DNA of 45,378 nucleotides from Rhodocyclales bacterium (GTDB lineage: Bacteria; Pseudomonadota; Gammaproteobacteria; Burkholderiales; Rhodocyclaceae): the NCBI GenBank assembly GCA_028292505.1, contig JAQGMF010000040.1:1-45378 (forward strand), given 5' to 3'. The translations under genes were made by a program, and so were the position numbers. Positions 29,160-37,493 of the stretch are shown here, piece after piece. How positions within the stretch are numbered: the stretch's first letter is position 1; each line of letters opens with the position of its first letter. The notes under the pieces are model-generated. The model was not told where the DNA came from, did no database searches, and was given only the letters and a program-made list of their open reading frames with translations.

Positions 29160-29932
29160 CGCCGCAGGCCTCCGTCAGTTTTGGTGCAGCGATGCACGCG
29201 CGCCATGCGCCGGTGCGCAACCGTTTCAGCTATGGCTTGTTCACGCTGTGCCTGCCCTTGTCGAAACTGGCCGAACTCCGCTTACCCTTGTTCAGCATCA
29301 ACCGTTTCAACCTGCTGGCATTTCATGAGCGCGACCACGGCGCACGCGATGGTTCGCCCTTGCTGCCGTGGATTCGCGAACTGCTGACGCGCCACGATCT
29401 GGCGCAGGTGGCGGATGGCGAGGTGATGCTCCAGACCTTGCCGCGCCTGTTCGGCTATGTCTTCAATCCGGTGAGTTTCTGGTACTGTCTCGATCATGAC
29501 GGACAGATACGCGCGGTGTTGGCCGAGGTCAATAACACGTTCGGCGGTCATCACAATTACTTGATCGCGCATGCTGACGGGCGTGCCATCGAAAATGACG
29601 ATGTGCTGAGCGCGCGCAAGATATTGCACGTCTCGCCGTTCTTTCCGGTACGTGGCGAATACCGGTTTCGTTTTTCGCAGCACAATGCCTGCCTCGGCGT
29701 GGCGCTCGACTATTACGACGGTGGCATGAAGATGTTGAGCACGCGGCTGTCCGGCCGACCGTTGCCGCTGACGACACGCAATTTGCTGGCGGCCTGGATG
29801 CGTTGTCCGCTGCTGACGCTGGGCGTGATTGCGCGCATACATTGGCAGGCCTTGCGTTTGTTGTTTTTGCGCGTGCCGTTCCTGGGCGCCAGATTGCAAT
29901 CTTCGATGGACGAGCGTGGACGGAGGACATGA
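29156..29932 (+). CDS. DUF1365 family protein
   Basis: This 258-residue protein is DUF1365. Recognisable stretches are RHAPVRNRFSYGLFTLCLPL, LPRLFGYVFNPVSFWYC and KILHVSPFFPVRGEYRFRF. The biochemical role is not settled; the family nearly always accompanies an FAD amine oxidase-like enzyme and a Cfa-like methyltransferase, as here. It overlaps both neighbours by a few bases, so the three are one translationally coupled unit. Confidence 0.9.
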   Translation: MTPQASVSFGAAMHARHAPVRNRFSYGLFTLCLPLSKLAELRLPLFSINRFNLLAFHERDHGARDGSPLLPWIRELLTRHDLAQVADGEVMLQTLPRLFGYVFNPVSFWYCLDHDGQIRAVLAEVNNTFGGHHNYLIAHADGRAIENDDVLSARKILHVSPFFPVRGEYRFRFSQHNACLGVALDYYDGGMKMLSTRLSGRPLPLTTRNLLAAWMRCPLLTLGVIARIHWQALRLLFLRVPFLGARLQSSMDERGRRT

Positions 29933-31143
29933 TGAGTACGCAAACCGCGCAGGTAAACATGGGCCATGCGTCCCTGCCAAGGGCTGCCAGTCTAGTGATC
30001 GGCATGCTAGAGCGTGTCGCGGGCGGCAGCGTCTCGATCGAACTGCCCAATGCGGGCAAGGTTCGTGTTGGCGACGGACAACTCGTCGCGACCCTGATCG
30101 TGCGCGACTGGCGGGTTTTCGAACGCATCATCGGCAAGGGTTCGATAGGCTTTGCCGAATCCTGGATGGAAGGCTTGTGGGAGACCGATCATCTCGCTGC
30201 CTTGCTGACCCTGATGGCCAGAAATCGTTCTGCATTGGAGCGCGCCATTCACGGCAATGTCTTGCGCCTTGTGGCATATCGGCTCTGGCACCGCCTGCGT
30301 GACAACACGCGGCGCGGCAGCAGGAAAAATATCGAAGCCCACTACGATCTCGGCAATGCGTTCTACGGCCTGTGGCTCGACGAGACGATGACCTATTCCA
30401 GTGCGCGCTTTACCGCGCCGGACATGCCGCTGGAGGAAGCGCAGCGTGAGAAATATCGTCGCATCCTGCAGCGCCTGCAACCGCAACCGGGGCAGCGCAT
30501 TCTCGAAGTGGGCTGTGGCTGGGGCGGCTTCGCCGAAGTGGCAGCAACAGAATTCCAATGTCATGTGCATGGTTTGACGCTATCGCCTTCGCAGCTTGCC
30601 TGGGCGCAGCAGCGCGCCGAGCGTGGCGGTTTTACAGATCGCGCTACTTTCGAGTTGCGCGACTATCGCGATATCAGCGGGCAGTTCGATCACATCGTCT
30701 CCATCGAAATGATCGAAGCGGTGGGTGAGGAATACTGGCCGACGTATTTCGCCAAGCTGCATGAATGCGTCGCGCCGAACGGCCGCATCGTGATTCAGGG
30801 CATCACGATTGCGCATTACCTGTTCGCACACTATCGCAATGATGTGGACTTCATTCAGCGCTACATCTTTCCCGGCGGCATGCTGCTGTCACCTCATGTC
30901 CTCAGCGAGCAAGCGCAGCGCGCGGGTCTCAAGCTCGTCGGTGAAGAAGCGTTCGGACTCGATTACGCACGCACGCTTGCCGACTGGATGGCGCGCTTCA
31001 ACAAAGTGCGCGATGCCGTGCTGGCGCAAGGCTTCGACGAACGCTTCGTGCGCATGTGGCAGTTTTATCTTGCGTATTGTGAAGCGGGCTTTCGCGCCGG
31101 TTCGACCGACGTACATCACTTTGAGTTGATGCGAAGCAACTGA
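29932..31143 (+). CDS. cfa: Cyclopropane-fatty-acyl-phospholipid synthase-like methyltransferase
   Basis: This SAM-dependent enzyme of 403 residues is of the Cfa/CmaS type and methylates or cyclopropanates unsaturated acyl chains of membrane lipids. An N-terminal lipid-binding part (about 1-120) precedes the methyltransferase core with SAM motif ILEVGCGWGGFAEVAA and the family segments IEAHYDLGNAFYGLWLDETM and VDFIQRYIFPGGML. GGAGG at 29922-29926 best fits the ATG at 29932; ATG 29929 is possible. Given the partners, the product may be a modified (for example branched or furan-type) fatty acid rather than a simple cyclopropane. Confidence 0.92.
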   Translation: MSTQTAQVNMGHASLPRAASLVIGMLERVAGGSVSIELPNAGKVRVGDGQLVATLIVRDWRVFERIIGKGSIGFAESWMEGLWETDHLAALLTLMARNRSALERAIHGNVLRLVAYRLWHRLRDNTRRGSRKNIEAHYDLGNAFYGLWLDETMTYSSARFTAPDMPLEEAQREKYRRILQRLQPQPGQRILEVGCGWGGFAEVAATEFQCHVHGLTLSPSQLAWAQQRAERGGFTDRATFELRDYRDISGQFDHIVSIEMIEAVGEEYWPTYFAKLHECVAPNGRIVIQGITIAHYLFAHYRNDVDFIQRYIFPGGMLLSPHVLSEQAQRAGLKLVGEEAFGLDYARTLADWMARFNKVRDAVLAQGFDERFVRMWQFYLAYCEAGFRAGSTDVHHFELMRSN

Positions 31144-31443
31144 TGATTCTTTCCTGCGTTGCGTCATGGCGCGCCCGCGCGGACGCGCTCTGCGCTGCCA
31201 AATAGCTTGTTGTTGCCCTTCGCTGTAGTACGCCCGTGACTGCGAGGTTTGCGCGTGCACGTGTCAGTGTGTGACAGCGAAGCTCAGCCTTGTCCTTTTT
31301 GTCTTTGTTTTGGGGTAATCTGCGCTCTTCGCGGGCCAGTGCGGGCCGGTGCAGACCAAATACGGTTTCGGGGCGTTTGGTGCGGCGCTGCTCGTTTCGG
31401 CGAACTGCGCTGTGAGGGTCAGAATGTCGAGAACATACAGAAT

Positions 31444-32085
31444 ATGAATCCGTTCGTCCGCAACATACTTTTGATCGACGACCACGCCTTACTTCAGCAT
31501 GCCTTGTCGGCCATGCTCGAACCGCTACTCTCCGGGGGCGACATCGTATGTGCTGCTTCGGCGCAGGAAGCGGTGGCGGCGTTGCGCGGCGGCAAGCATT
31601 TTCATCTCATTCTCCTCGATCTCAAACTGCCCGATAGCGATGGCCTGCGCCTGCTGACCGTGTTGCGCAAAGAGGCGCCCGGCGTGCCGGTCGCCGTGTT
31701 CTCGGGACAGGATGCGCCGATCTATCGACAACTGGCGCGTGAAGCCGACGTCGATGGCTTCCTCGGCAAGTCGATGGCGCCATCCGCCTTGGTCGACGGC
31801 GTACGCATCTTGCTCGCAGGGCGGCGTTTCTTTGACGATTCGGGTCCCCGTGTCGTCGGCGAATCGCGTTCGCGCCCGCGCCTCAGTCCGAAACAGGAAC
31901 GCGTGCTGTGCTGCCTGATGGAGGGTTTGTCGAACAAGGAAATCGCTATCAAGCTCGACTTGTCTGAGCGTACCGTCAAGATGCATCTGACATCGGTCTA
32001 CCAGGTGCTCGGGGTTGGCACACGCTCGCAAGCCATCCTCGTAGGACAATCGCTTAACCTCTCGATGCCTGCGGAAGATGACTGA
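31444..32085 (+). CDS. LuxR/NarL-type response regulator
   Basis: The 213-residue protein has a receiver domain (about 5-125) with acidic residues D12-D13, phosphoacceptor D59 (LILLDLKLPDSDG) and Lys in FLGKSM. The LuxR helix-turn-helix follows (about 145-200: LSPKQERVLCCLMEGLSNKE, then SERTVKMHLTSVYQVL). I start at ATG 31444; an in-frame GTG-type extension to 31249 shows no domain. It overlaps the histidine kinase gene by 8 bp, making a clear two-component pair. The 300 bp upstream hold nothing else I can identify. Confidence 0.9.
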   Translation: MNPFVRNILLIDDHALLQHALSAMLEPLLSGGDIVCAASAQEAVAALRGGKHFHLILLDLKLPDSDGLRLLTVLRKEAPGVPVAVFSGQDAPIYRQLAREADVDGFLGKSMAPSALVDGVRILLAGRRFFDDSGPRVVGESRSRPRLSPKQERVLCCLMEGLSNKEIAIKLDLSERTVKMHLTSVYQVLGVGTRSQAILVGQSLNLSMPAEDD

Positions 32086-32998
32086 AGGCGCGTTCGCGCC
32101 TTTGCAATTGCGCGCCCGGCGCATCGTTCTTATCGCTGCGGTGCTCTCTGCCGTAGGGCTGCTTTTCAGTATTTCCGCGCCTACCACGTTCAATTTGATG
32201 TGGTTCGTCATCCTCGTTGTGTGCCTCGGCTTGAGCTTCGCGCGCCTGCGCCGGAGCGATTCAAATGCCGAAGGCTTGCAACACGCCGCCACGCCGCCGT
32301 ACACACTGCCTACCGCGCTACAAGACAATGCCAACGCCTTCCTGTCGGCGGCAGGACACGATTTGCGCCAGCCACTACAGGCGATTTCGCTCTACGCGGC
32401 AACGCTGGCGACACATGCCTTGCCCGAAGCATCGAAGCAACTTGTCGGCGGTCTGGAACTCGCAGCGGAAACGCTTTCCGCGCAGTTCGAAGAAGTCATG
32501 GCGATCGCCAAGCTGGAAGCCGGCCGTATACCGCTCGATCCCAAGCCGGTGGCACTCGGGGCGATTCTTGCCAGCACGGTCGCTGTCCATCTCGATGAGG
32601 CTCACGACAAGAGCTTGCATCTGCGTCACGTTGGCTCGCGCTTGCGCGTGTGGGCGGACGAAGCGCTGCTGGCGCGCGCCGTGGACCGGCTCGTCGCGCA
32701 TGCCGTGTTCATTACCGAGCGCGGTGGTGTGCTGGTTGGCTGTCGCCAGCGTGGCGATGAGGTGTGGCTGGAAGTGCGCGATACCAGCGGGGGTATCGCG
32801 CCGGAATTGGCGGGCGAAGTGTTCAAGCCGTTTTCCGGCTATGGTCAGCGCCTGATAGATCGGGGACTGGGCCTGGTACTCGCCGAACGCATCGTCAATC
32901 AACTGGGTGGGACGCTGTCGCTCCGGCCGGTCGCCGGACGCGGCAACGTCTGCACCATCCGCTTGCCGCGATTGACCGGCAACGGAGGACCCCACTGA
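32078..32998 (+). CDS. Sensor histidine kinase with altered N-box
   Basis: The 306-residue kinase has two closely spaced membrane segments (about 15-35 and 39-56), almost no periplasmic sensor, and the phosphoacceptor box AAGHDLRQPLQAISLYA with H94. In the ATPase domain the N-box reads RLVAHAVFITERGG, where the conserved Asn (as in LLSNAIKYT) is His. The G1 box is DTSGGI rather than DTGPGI. The F-box FKPF and G2 box GLGLVLAERIV are intact. Kinase activity may be weakened, and the protein might act mainly as a phosphatase. The partner is the overlapping upstream regulator. Confidence 0.87.
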   Translation: MTEGAFAPLQLRARRIVLIAAVLSAVGLLFSISAPTTFNLMWFVILVVCLGLSFARLRRSDSNAEGLQHAATPPYTLPTALQDNANAFLSAAGHDLRQPLQAISLYAATLATHALPEASKQLVGGLELAAETLSAQFEEVMAIAKLEAGRIPLDPKPVALGAILASTVAVHLDEAHDKSLHLRHVGSRLRVWADEALLARAVDRLVAHAVFITERGGVLVGCRQRGDEVWLEVRDTSGGIAPELAGEVFKPFSGYGQRLIDRGLGLVLAERIVNQLGGTLSLRPVAGRGNVCTIRLPRLTGNGGPH

Positions 32999-33008
32999 AA
33001 CCGTCTCC

Positions 33009-33659
33009 CTAGGGAACCGGCGTCGGTTGTGCTGCGGGCTTCGATTCAACGGCCTTAGGATCGATGCGCCGCATTTCCTCATTGCTGAGCACTTCGAAGA
33101 GATTGACCACTTTCTGCACACCGCTGGTGGTGCGTGCGACGTCCACTGCGATCTTCGCTTCCGCTTCGGTGACCATGCCCATCAGATACACCACACCGAC
33201 TTCGGTGACGACCTTGACGTTATGCCCGGAGATGCCCTGCGTTTCCGGATTGAGCAGGCGCGCCTTGACCTTGGATGTGGTGAGCGTGTCGCCGGCGTGA
33301 TTGCCGACCGACGACGGCCAATTCACCGTGATTTCGTTGAACACCTTGCGCACGTTCTGCGTTTCCGTGGCGATCTTCTCTGCCTGGGTGCGGCTGCCCT
33401 CATCCTTCGTCTGGCCCGTCAGCAACACCCAACGGTTCACCGAGGTTGTCGAAATGCTGGCTCTGTCGCCGAGCTGATCGTTGATCTGGCGCGCAATACG
33501 CACTTCGATCTCGCTGTCTTCGACCTGGGTGCCATAACTGCGGCGATCCAGCGTCGCGGATACGCCAGTGCCCACGCCAGTGGCGATGAGCGGCACACAG
33601 GCTTGCAGGCAGGCCGTACTGGCACAGGCAATCATCAGCGTTCTCAGTTGTCGATTCAT
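33009..33659 (-). CDS. dolP: DolP (YraP)-like lipoprotein with two BON domains
   Basis: The 216-residue protein has a signal peptide ending in a lipobox-like LQAC and two BON domains (about 45-115 and 120-190; GVGTGVSATLDRRSYGTQVE, then KVVTEVGVVYLMGMVTEAEA). DolP is an outer-membrane lipoprotein that supports membrane integrity and BAM function. The tail is Pro/Ala-rich. Its ATG overlaps the diaA stop (TGATG), as in the diaA-dolP order of E. coli. Confidence 0.9.
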   Translation of the reverse strand: MNRQLRTLMIACASTACLQACVPLIATGVGTGVSATLDRRSYGTQVEDSEIEVRIARQINDQLGDRASISTTSVNRWVLLTGQTKDEGSRTQAEKIATETQNVRKVFNEITVNWPSSVGNHAGDTLTTSKVKARLLNPETQGISGHNVKVVTEVGVVYLMGMVTEAEAKIAVDVARTTSGVQKVVNLFEVLSNEEMRRIDPKAVESKPAAQPTPVP

Positions 33660-34252
33660 CAGTTGTCTTCTCCCATCAACAGGCAGTCGATGCCATCGCA
33701 CAAGCAGTGGATGGCGAGGATGTGTACTTCTTGGATACGCGCGCTGCGCTCATGCGGCACGCAGATGTGGATGTCGCCCTCGCGCATAAGTTCCGCTACA
33801 TAGCCGCCGTTGCGCCCTGTCATGGCGACGATGCGCATGTCTCGCTCCTGCGCCGCTTCGATTGCATCCCGAATATTATCGGAACGCCCACTACTCGAAA
33901 TGGCTAGCAGCACATCGCCGGGCTGGGCCAGCGTGTGTATCTGTTTGGCATATATCTGGCGGAACGCATAAATGTTCGCCAGCGCTGTGATCACCGGGCT
34001 ATCGGCGCACAGCGAAATGGCAGCCAACTGCGGACGCTCGCGCTCGAAGCGGCCCATCATCTTGGCCGTGAAGTGGTGCGCGTCGGCGGCGGAGCTACCA
34101 TTGCCGCAGGCCAGAATCTTGCCGCTGCCGAGCAGGCAATTGACCATCAGCTGTGCCGCGTCGGCGATCGGGCCCGCCAGTATTTCGGCGGCCGACAGCT
34201 TGGTGCGCGCGCTTTCCTCGAATTGGCCCGCGATGCGGCTAAGCAAGTCCAC
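33659..34252 (-). CDS. diaA: SIS-domain protein, DiaA-like
   Basis: The 197-residue SIS-fold protein is closest to E. coli DiaA (196 aa), which binds DnaA and times replication initiation; sedoheptulose-7-phosphate isomerase GmhA is the related alternative. Shared stretches are ILACGNGSSAADAHHFTAKM, GDVLLAISSSGRSDNI and ERSARIQEVHILAIHCLCD, all DiaA-like. Start is GTG at 34252. The co-transcribed dolP supports DiaA. The usual neighbours yraN and rsmI are 6.5 kb away in this window. Confidence 0.85.
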   Translation of the reverse strand: MDLLSRIAGQFEESARTKLSAAEILAGPIADAAQLMVNCLLGSGKILACGNGSSAADAHHFTAKMMGRFERERPQLAAISLCADSPVITALANIYAFRQIYAKQIHTLAQPGDVLLAISSSGRSDNIRDAIEAAQERDMRIVAMTGRNGGYVAELMREGDIHICVPHERSARIQEVHILAIHCLCDGIDCLLMGEDN

Positions 34253-34315
34253 CCGGTTACTCCCGATTAAAGAGGAGCGATGTTAGCACGCAGCCGGTAT
34301 TGCCTTCGGATACTG

Positions 34316-35287
34316 TCAGGCAGTCAAGCCGCGCGCTTCATCCAGGCCGAGCATAATGTTCATGCACTGGATGGCCGCACCGGACGCGCCCTTGCCGAGG
34401 TTGTCGAAGCGCGATGCCAGTAATATCTGTTCGTCATTGCCGAAGACAAAGATCTCCGCGCGATTGGTATCGTTGCACGCAGTCGCAGGCAGGAAGCCGT
34501 TTTCCAGAACCGTGTCCGTATCCGTCGGCATGACCTTCACGAAGGTCTCGCCCTCGTAATAGCCAGCAAAGAAAGTCTGCAACTCGCCGGGCGTCATGCG
34601 CCGCGCGAGGGCGGAGGCGGGCAGCGGCACGGCCACGACCAGTCCCTGAGCGAAATTGCCCACGATCGGCGTGAACAGCGGCGCATGCCTGAGGCCCGAT
34701 AGTGCGCGCATTTCCGGCAGATGTTTGTGTGCAAGACCAAGCGCATAAAAGCGCGGGCTCTGCATACTTTCGGGGAGTGTTGCGCCCTGAGCCCCCGGCG
34801 TTTCGTAACTGGCAATCATCTCCTTGCCGCCGCCGCTGTAGCCGGTAATCGAATAAGTCGTGGCGGCGTAATGGGGCGAGACGATGCCGGCGGCGATCAG
34901 CGGATGCATCAGCATAATGAAGCCGCTGGCATGACATCCGGGTATCGCCACTTTCTGCGCATTACGGATGCGCTCGCGCTGACCTGCGTCCAGTTCGGGC
35001 AGGCCGTAGACCCACTCGGGGTTGGTACGATGCGCTGTGCTGGCATCAAGAAAACGCGTGTGCTTGTTGCCGGCAGCGAGCAGTGCGACCGACTCTTTCG
35101 ATGCGGCATCGGGCAGGCACAGGAACACCACGTCGGCGGCGTTGATGTACTCCGCCTTGATATGAGCATCTTTGCGCTGTGCTTCGGGAATCGTGAGGAT
35201 TTCGATCTCTTCACGACCGGCGAGCCGCTCGTCGATTTTCAAACCGGTCGTGCCGTGACGGCCGTCGATGAATATTTTGTAAGTCAT
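34316..35287 (-). CDS. argC: N-acetyl-gamma-glutamyl-phosphate reductase, type 2
   Basis: ArgC reduces N-acetyl-glutamyl phosphate to the semialdehyde in arginine synthesis. The 323-residue product begins MTYKIFIDGRHGTTGLKI (NADP-binding start) and has the catalytic Cys in VAIPGCHASGF (C118). HAPLFTPIVGNFAQGL and LGKGASGAAIQCMNIMLG are also typical of the shorter type 2 family. ATG 35287 is chosen; the frame extends to 35419 without similarity. Confidence 0.95.
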   Translation of the reverse strand: MTYKIFIDGRHGTTGLKIDERLAGREEIEILTIPEAQRKDAHIKAEYINAADVVFLCLPDAASKESVALLAAGNKHTRFLDASTAHRTNPEWVYGLPELDAGQRERIRNAQKVAIPGCHASGFIMLMHPLIAAGIVSPHYAATTYSITGYSGGGKEMIASYETPGAQGATLPESMQSPRFYALGLAHKHLPEMRALSGLRHAPLFTPIVGNFAQGLVVAVPLPASALARRMTPGELQTFFAGYYEGETFVKVMPTDTDTVLENGFLPATACNDTNRAEIFVFGNDEQILLASRFDNLGKGASGAAIQCMNIMLGLDEARGLTA

Positions 35288-35425
35288 GATGCGTTCCAAA
35301 GCAGCCAGCGTTCTTGAGTAAAGGCTAAAACAATATTGTGGAGCCTGATCGTTCGATCTACAACGTCGAATGTAAGGAAAGGGCGAGGTGCCCGGTCTTA
35401 TGCAGTGACAGGCTCGCATGCGACC

Positions 35426-35455
35426 TGCAACAAAGCTGCAGTTGTTTTCGTACTA
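35426..35455 (+). promoter_or_regulatory. Possible ECF-sigma-type promoter of bufferin operon
   Basis: TGCAAC (35426-35431), a 17-bp spacer and CGTACTA (35449-35455) resemble an ECF sigma -35/-10 pair. It lies about 35 bp before the first gene of an operon type often under ECF sigma control. No sigma factor gene is adjacent, so this is tentative. Confidence 0.35.
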
Positions 35456-35488
35456 CATTAGCAATTCAACCTCACAGGAGTATTTCAA

Positions 35489-35743
35489 ATGGACAAGCAA
35501 GCTCTCATTCGCGCCGCCCTGGTTTCCGTCGTGGCACTCGGTGCAGTCGCCCAAACGGCCGTGGCTGCGGACGCGCCAAAGGACAAATGCTTCGGCATTG
35601 CCAAGGCCGGCGCCAATGACTGCGCCTCGGCAAACGGCGCGCATTCGTGTGCCGGTCAGGCAACGAAGGATGGCGAACCGACCGACTGGAAGTATGTCGT
35701 CAAGGGGACGTGTGCAAAGATGGGCGGGAAAACGGCGACCTGA
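35489..35743 (+). CDS. bufA1: Bufferin precursor peptide (DUF2282)
   Basis: This 84-residue precursor has an N-terminal signal peptide ([20 protein letters not shown], cleavage near AVA-AD). The mature part has four Cys, C34, C45, C54 and C75, in the contexts [20 protein letters not shown] and GTCAK. This is the bufferin 1 pattern: ribosomally made peptides in which Cys residues are converted to thiooxazole-type rings by a DUF692 enzyme and which sequester copper in the periplasm. CAGGAG precedes the ATG. The DUF692, DUF2063 and DoxX genes follow on the same strand. Confidence 0.9.
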   Translation: MDKQALIRAALVSVVALGAVAQTAVAADAPKDKCFGIAKAGANDCASANGAHSCAGQATKDGEPTDWKYVVKGTCAKMGGKTAT

Positions 35744-35767
35744 GTGTCTCCCGGATGTCGACTTGAC

Positions 35768-35785
35768 GGGGCACTGTGGTGCCCC
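35768..35785 (+). terminator. Hairpin between bufferin precursor and modification genes
   Basis: GGGGCAC and GTGCCCC pair around TGTG in the 81-bp gap between bufA1 and bufB, followed by a weak T-rich stretch. It may attenuate transcription so that precursor exceeds enzyme. Confidence 0.5.
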
Positions 35786-35824
35786 TCGCTTTGCCTATTT
35801 TGATCGTGCATTTTCGGAGTCCGC

Positions 35825-36685
35825 GTGACGACTTTCGTACCCATTCCTGATGGTGTCGGCATTGGCCTGCGCGCGCCGCACTACGAGCAGGCTCTCGAAA
35901 GCCTGCCACCGCTGGGCTTCCTTGAAGTGCATTCGGAGAATTTCTTCCATGCGGGTGGTGCCGCGATGCACATACTGATGCGGGCGCGTGAGAATTACCC
36001 GCTGAGTCTGCACGGTGTCGGCCTGTCGCTGGCCTCGGCTGACGAACTGGCACAAGCGCATCTCGCCAAGCTGGCGACGCTGGTCGAGCGCACCGAGCCG
36101 GCATTGGTTTCCGAGCACCTCTGTTGGGGAGCCGTTGATGGCGCGCACCTCAACGATCTGTTGCCGTTTCCGTATAGCCGCGAAGCTTTGTCGTTGGTAT
36201 GCGAACGTGTGCAACAGGTGCAGGATCGACTCGGTCGCCGCATTCTCGTCGAAAACCTGTCGTCATATGTGCGCTTTCGCGATGCCGACATGAGTGAGTG
36301 CGAATTCCTCGCCGAACTGGTGCAACGTAGTGGTTGCGGCGTGTTGCTCGATGTGAACAATCTTTACGTCAACGCGCAGAATTTTGGTTTCGATGCACAT
36401 CCGGAAATGCTCGATTTTATGCGACGCCTCCCGGCGAGCGCCATCGGCGAAATTCATCTCGCCGGTCATAGCCAGGGCGAGCTCTGCCTCGTCGATACCC
36501 ATGGCACGCAGGTCTGCGAAGCGGTATGGGCGTTGTATCGCGACGCCATTGCCGCATGCGGCGCGGTGCCGACCCTGATCGAATGGGATACGGATCTGCC
36601 CGCACTCGCAGTACTGCTCGACGAAGCTGCCCATGCGCACAAGATAATGCAAAATGCATGTTCGCGAGAGGCTCTGCATGTCTGA
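35825..36685 (+). CDS. bufB: DUF692 multinuclear iron oxidase (BufB/MbnB family)
   Basis: This 286-residue TIM-barrel protein of the DUF692 family is the core maturase that oxidises Cys residues of a precursor peptide using a multinuclear iron centre. Likely metal-binding stretches are LEVHSENFFHAGG, HGVGLSL, SEHLCWG, LVENLSSYV, LLDVNNLYVNAQN, EIHLAGH and LIEWDTDLP. Start is GTG 35825. Its end overlaps the DUF2063 partner by 8 bp, as expected for a BufB-BufC complex. Confidence 0.93.
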   Translation: MTTFVPIPDGVGIGLRAPHYEQALESLPPLGFLEVHSENFFHAGGAAMHILMRARENYPLSLHGVGLSLASADELAQAHLAKLATLVERTEPALVSEHLCWGAVDGAHLNDLLPFPYSREALSLVCERVQQVQDRLGRRILVENLSSYVRFRDADMSECEFLAELVQRSGCGVLLDVNNLYVNAQNFGFDAHPEMLDFMRRLPASAIGEIHLAGHSQGELCLVDTHGTQVCEAVWALYRDAIAACGAVPTLIEWDTDLPALAVLLDEAAHAHKIMQNACSREALHV

Positions 36686-37457
36686 GTCGTTCCGACTGCG
36701 CCAAGCGCAGCGCGGCTTCGCTGCCGCTGTGCGCAGCAGCGCCGCGCAACAAGACGCATTGCTCCTGCTGGCCGGCGATGCAGCGCGTAACCAGCAATTG
36801 CTGGCGGTATATCGCGGCAATTCGGTAGCCAATGCCGGTAAAGCTTTGCGTCTGGCTTATCCCGTTGTCGAGAGAATTGTCGGTGAAGAATTTTTCGGAG
36901 GATTGTGCCGCGCCTTCTGGCAGGAATGTCCTTCTCGCAGTGGTGACCTGAACGAATACGGTGAAGGTTTCGGCGATTTCCTCGCCAACTTTCCGCATGT
37001 GGCCGAGCTGCCTTATCTCGCAGACGTGGCACGCGTGGAGTGGCTCGTCAGCCGCGCAGCGCACGCGGCCGATCATGTCGCGGCGACGCCGGCACAGCTT
37101 GCGAATATGCCGTTGGAATCTGTCGGTGTGCTGCGTCTCGATCTTCAACCCGGCCTGGCGCTGTTCGCGTCGACATGGCCTGTCGCGACCATATGGCAAC
37201 AGCATCAGACGGACTACGCCGACGAAATCGACATCGATCTGAACAAGGACGAATGCCTGGCGGTGCACCGTGTGGGTTTGCGCGTTGACGTTACTGTGCT
37301 GAGCACTGCAGAACTGGCACTGTGGCGCCAAGCGCAGGCGGGCCAAACACTCGCGGCAATGCTCGAAACCGCTTTTGCCGTCGACGAGTCATTCGATGTA
37401 CAGAGTGCCTTGCAAGCGGGCTTCGCGCACGAATTCATTACTGCACTGCATGCCTGA
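36678..37457 (+). CDS. bufC: DUF2063 partner protein (BufC)
   Basis: The 259-residue protein is the DUF2063 partner that presents the precursor to the DUF692 enzyme. The N-terminal domain contains LLAVYRGNSVANAGKALRLA and YPVVERIVGEEFFGGLCRAF, typical of DUF2063. A less conserved C-terminal part follows. ATG 36678 overlaps the bufB stop. Confidence 0.9.
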   Translation: MSESFRLRQAQRGFAAAVRSSAAQQDALLLLAGDAARNQQLLAVYRGNSVANAGKALRLAYPVVERIVGEEFFGGLCRAFWQECPSRSGDLNEYGEGFGDFLANFPHVAELPYLADVARVEWLVSRAAHAADHVAATPAQLANMPLESVGVLRLDLQPGLALFASTWPVATIWQQHQTDYADEIDIDLNKDECLAVHRVGLRVDVTVLSTAELALWRQAQAGQTLAAMLETAFAVDESFDVQSALQAGFAHEFITALHA

Positions 37458-37493
37458 TTACCGGCTGTGAATCCAAAACCAAGAAAGAAAAAC

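Noticed and set aside
33659..34252. GmhA sedoheptulose-7-phosphate isomerase
   Set aside because: The coupling with dolP and overall likeness to DiaA fit better, although an LPS heptose gene is in the window.
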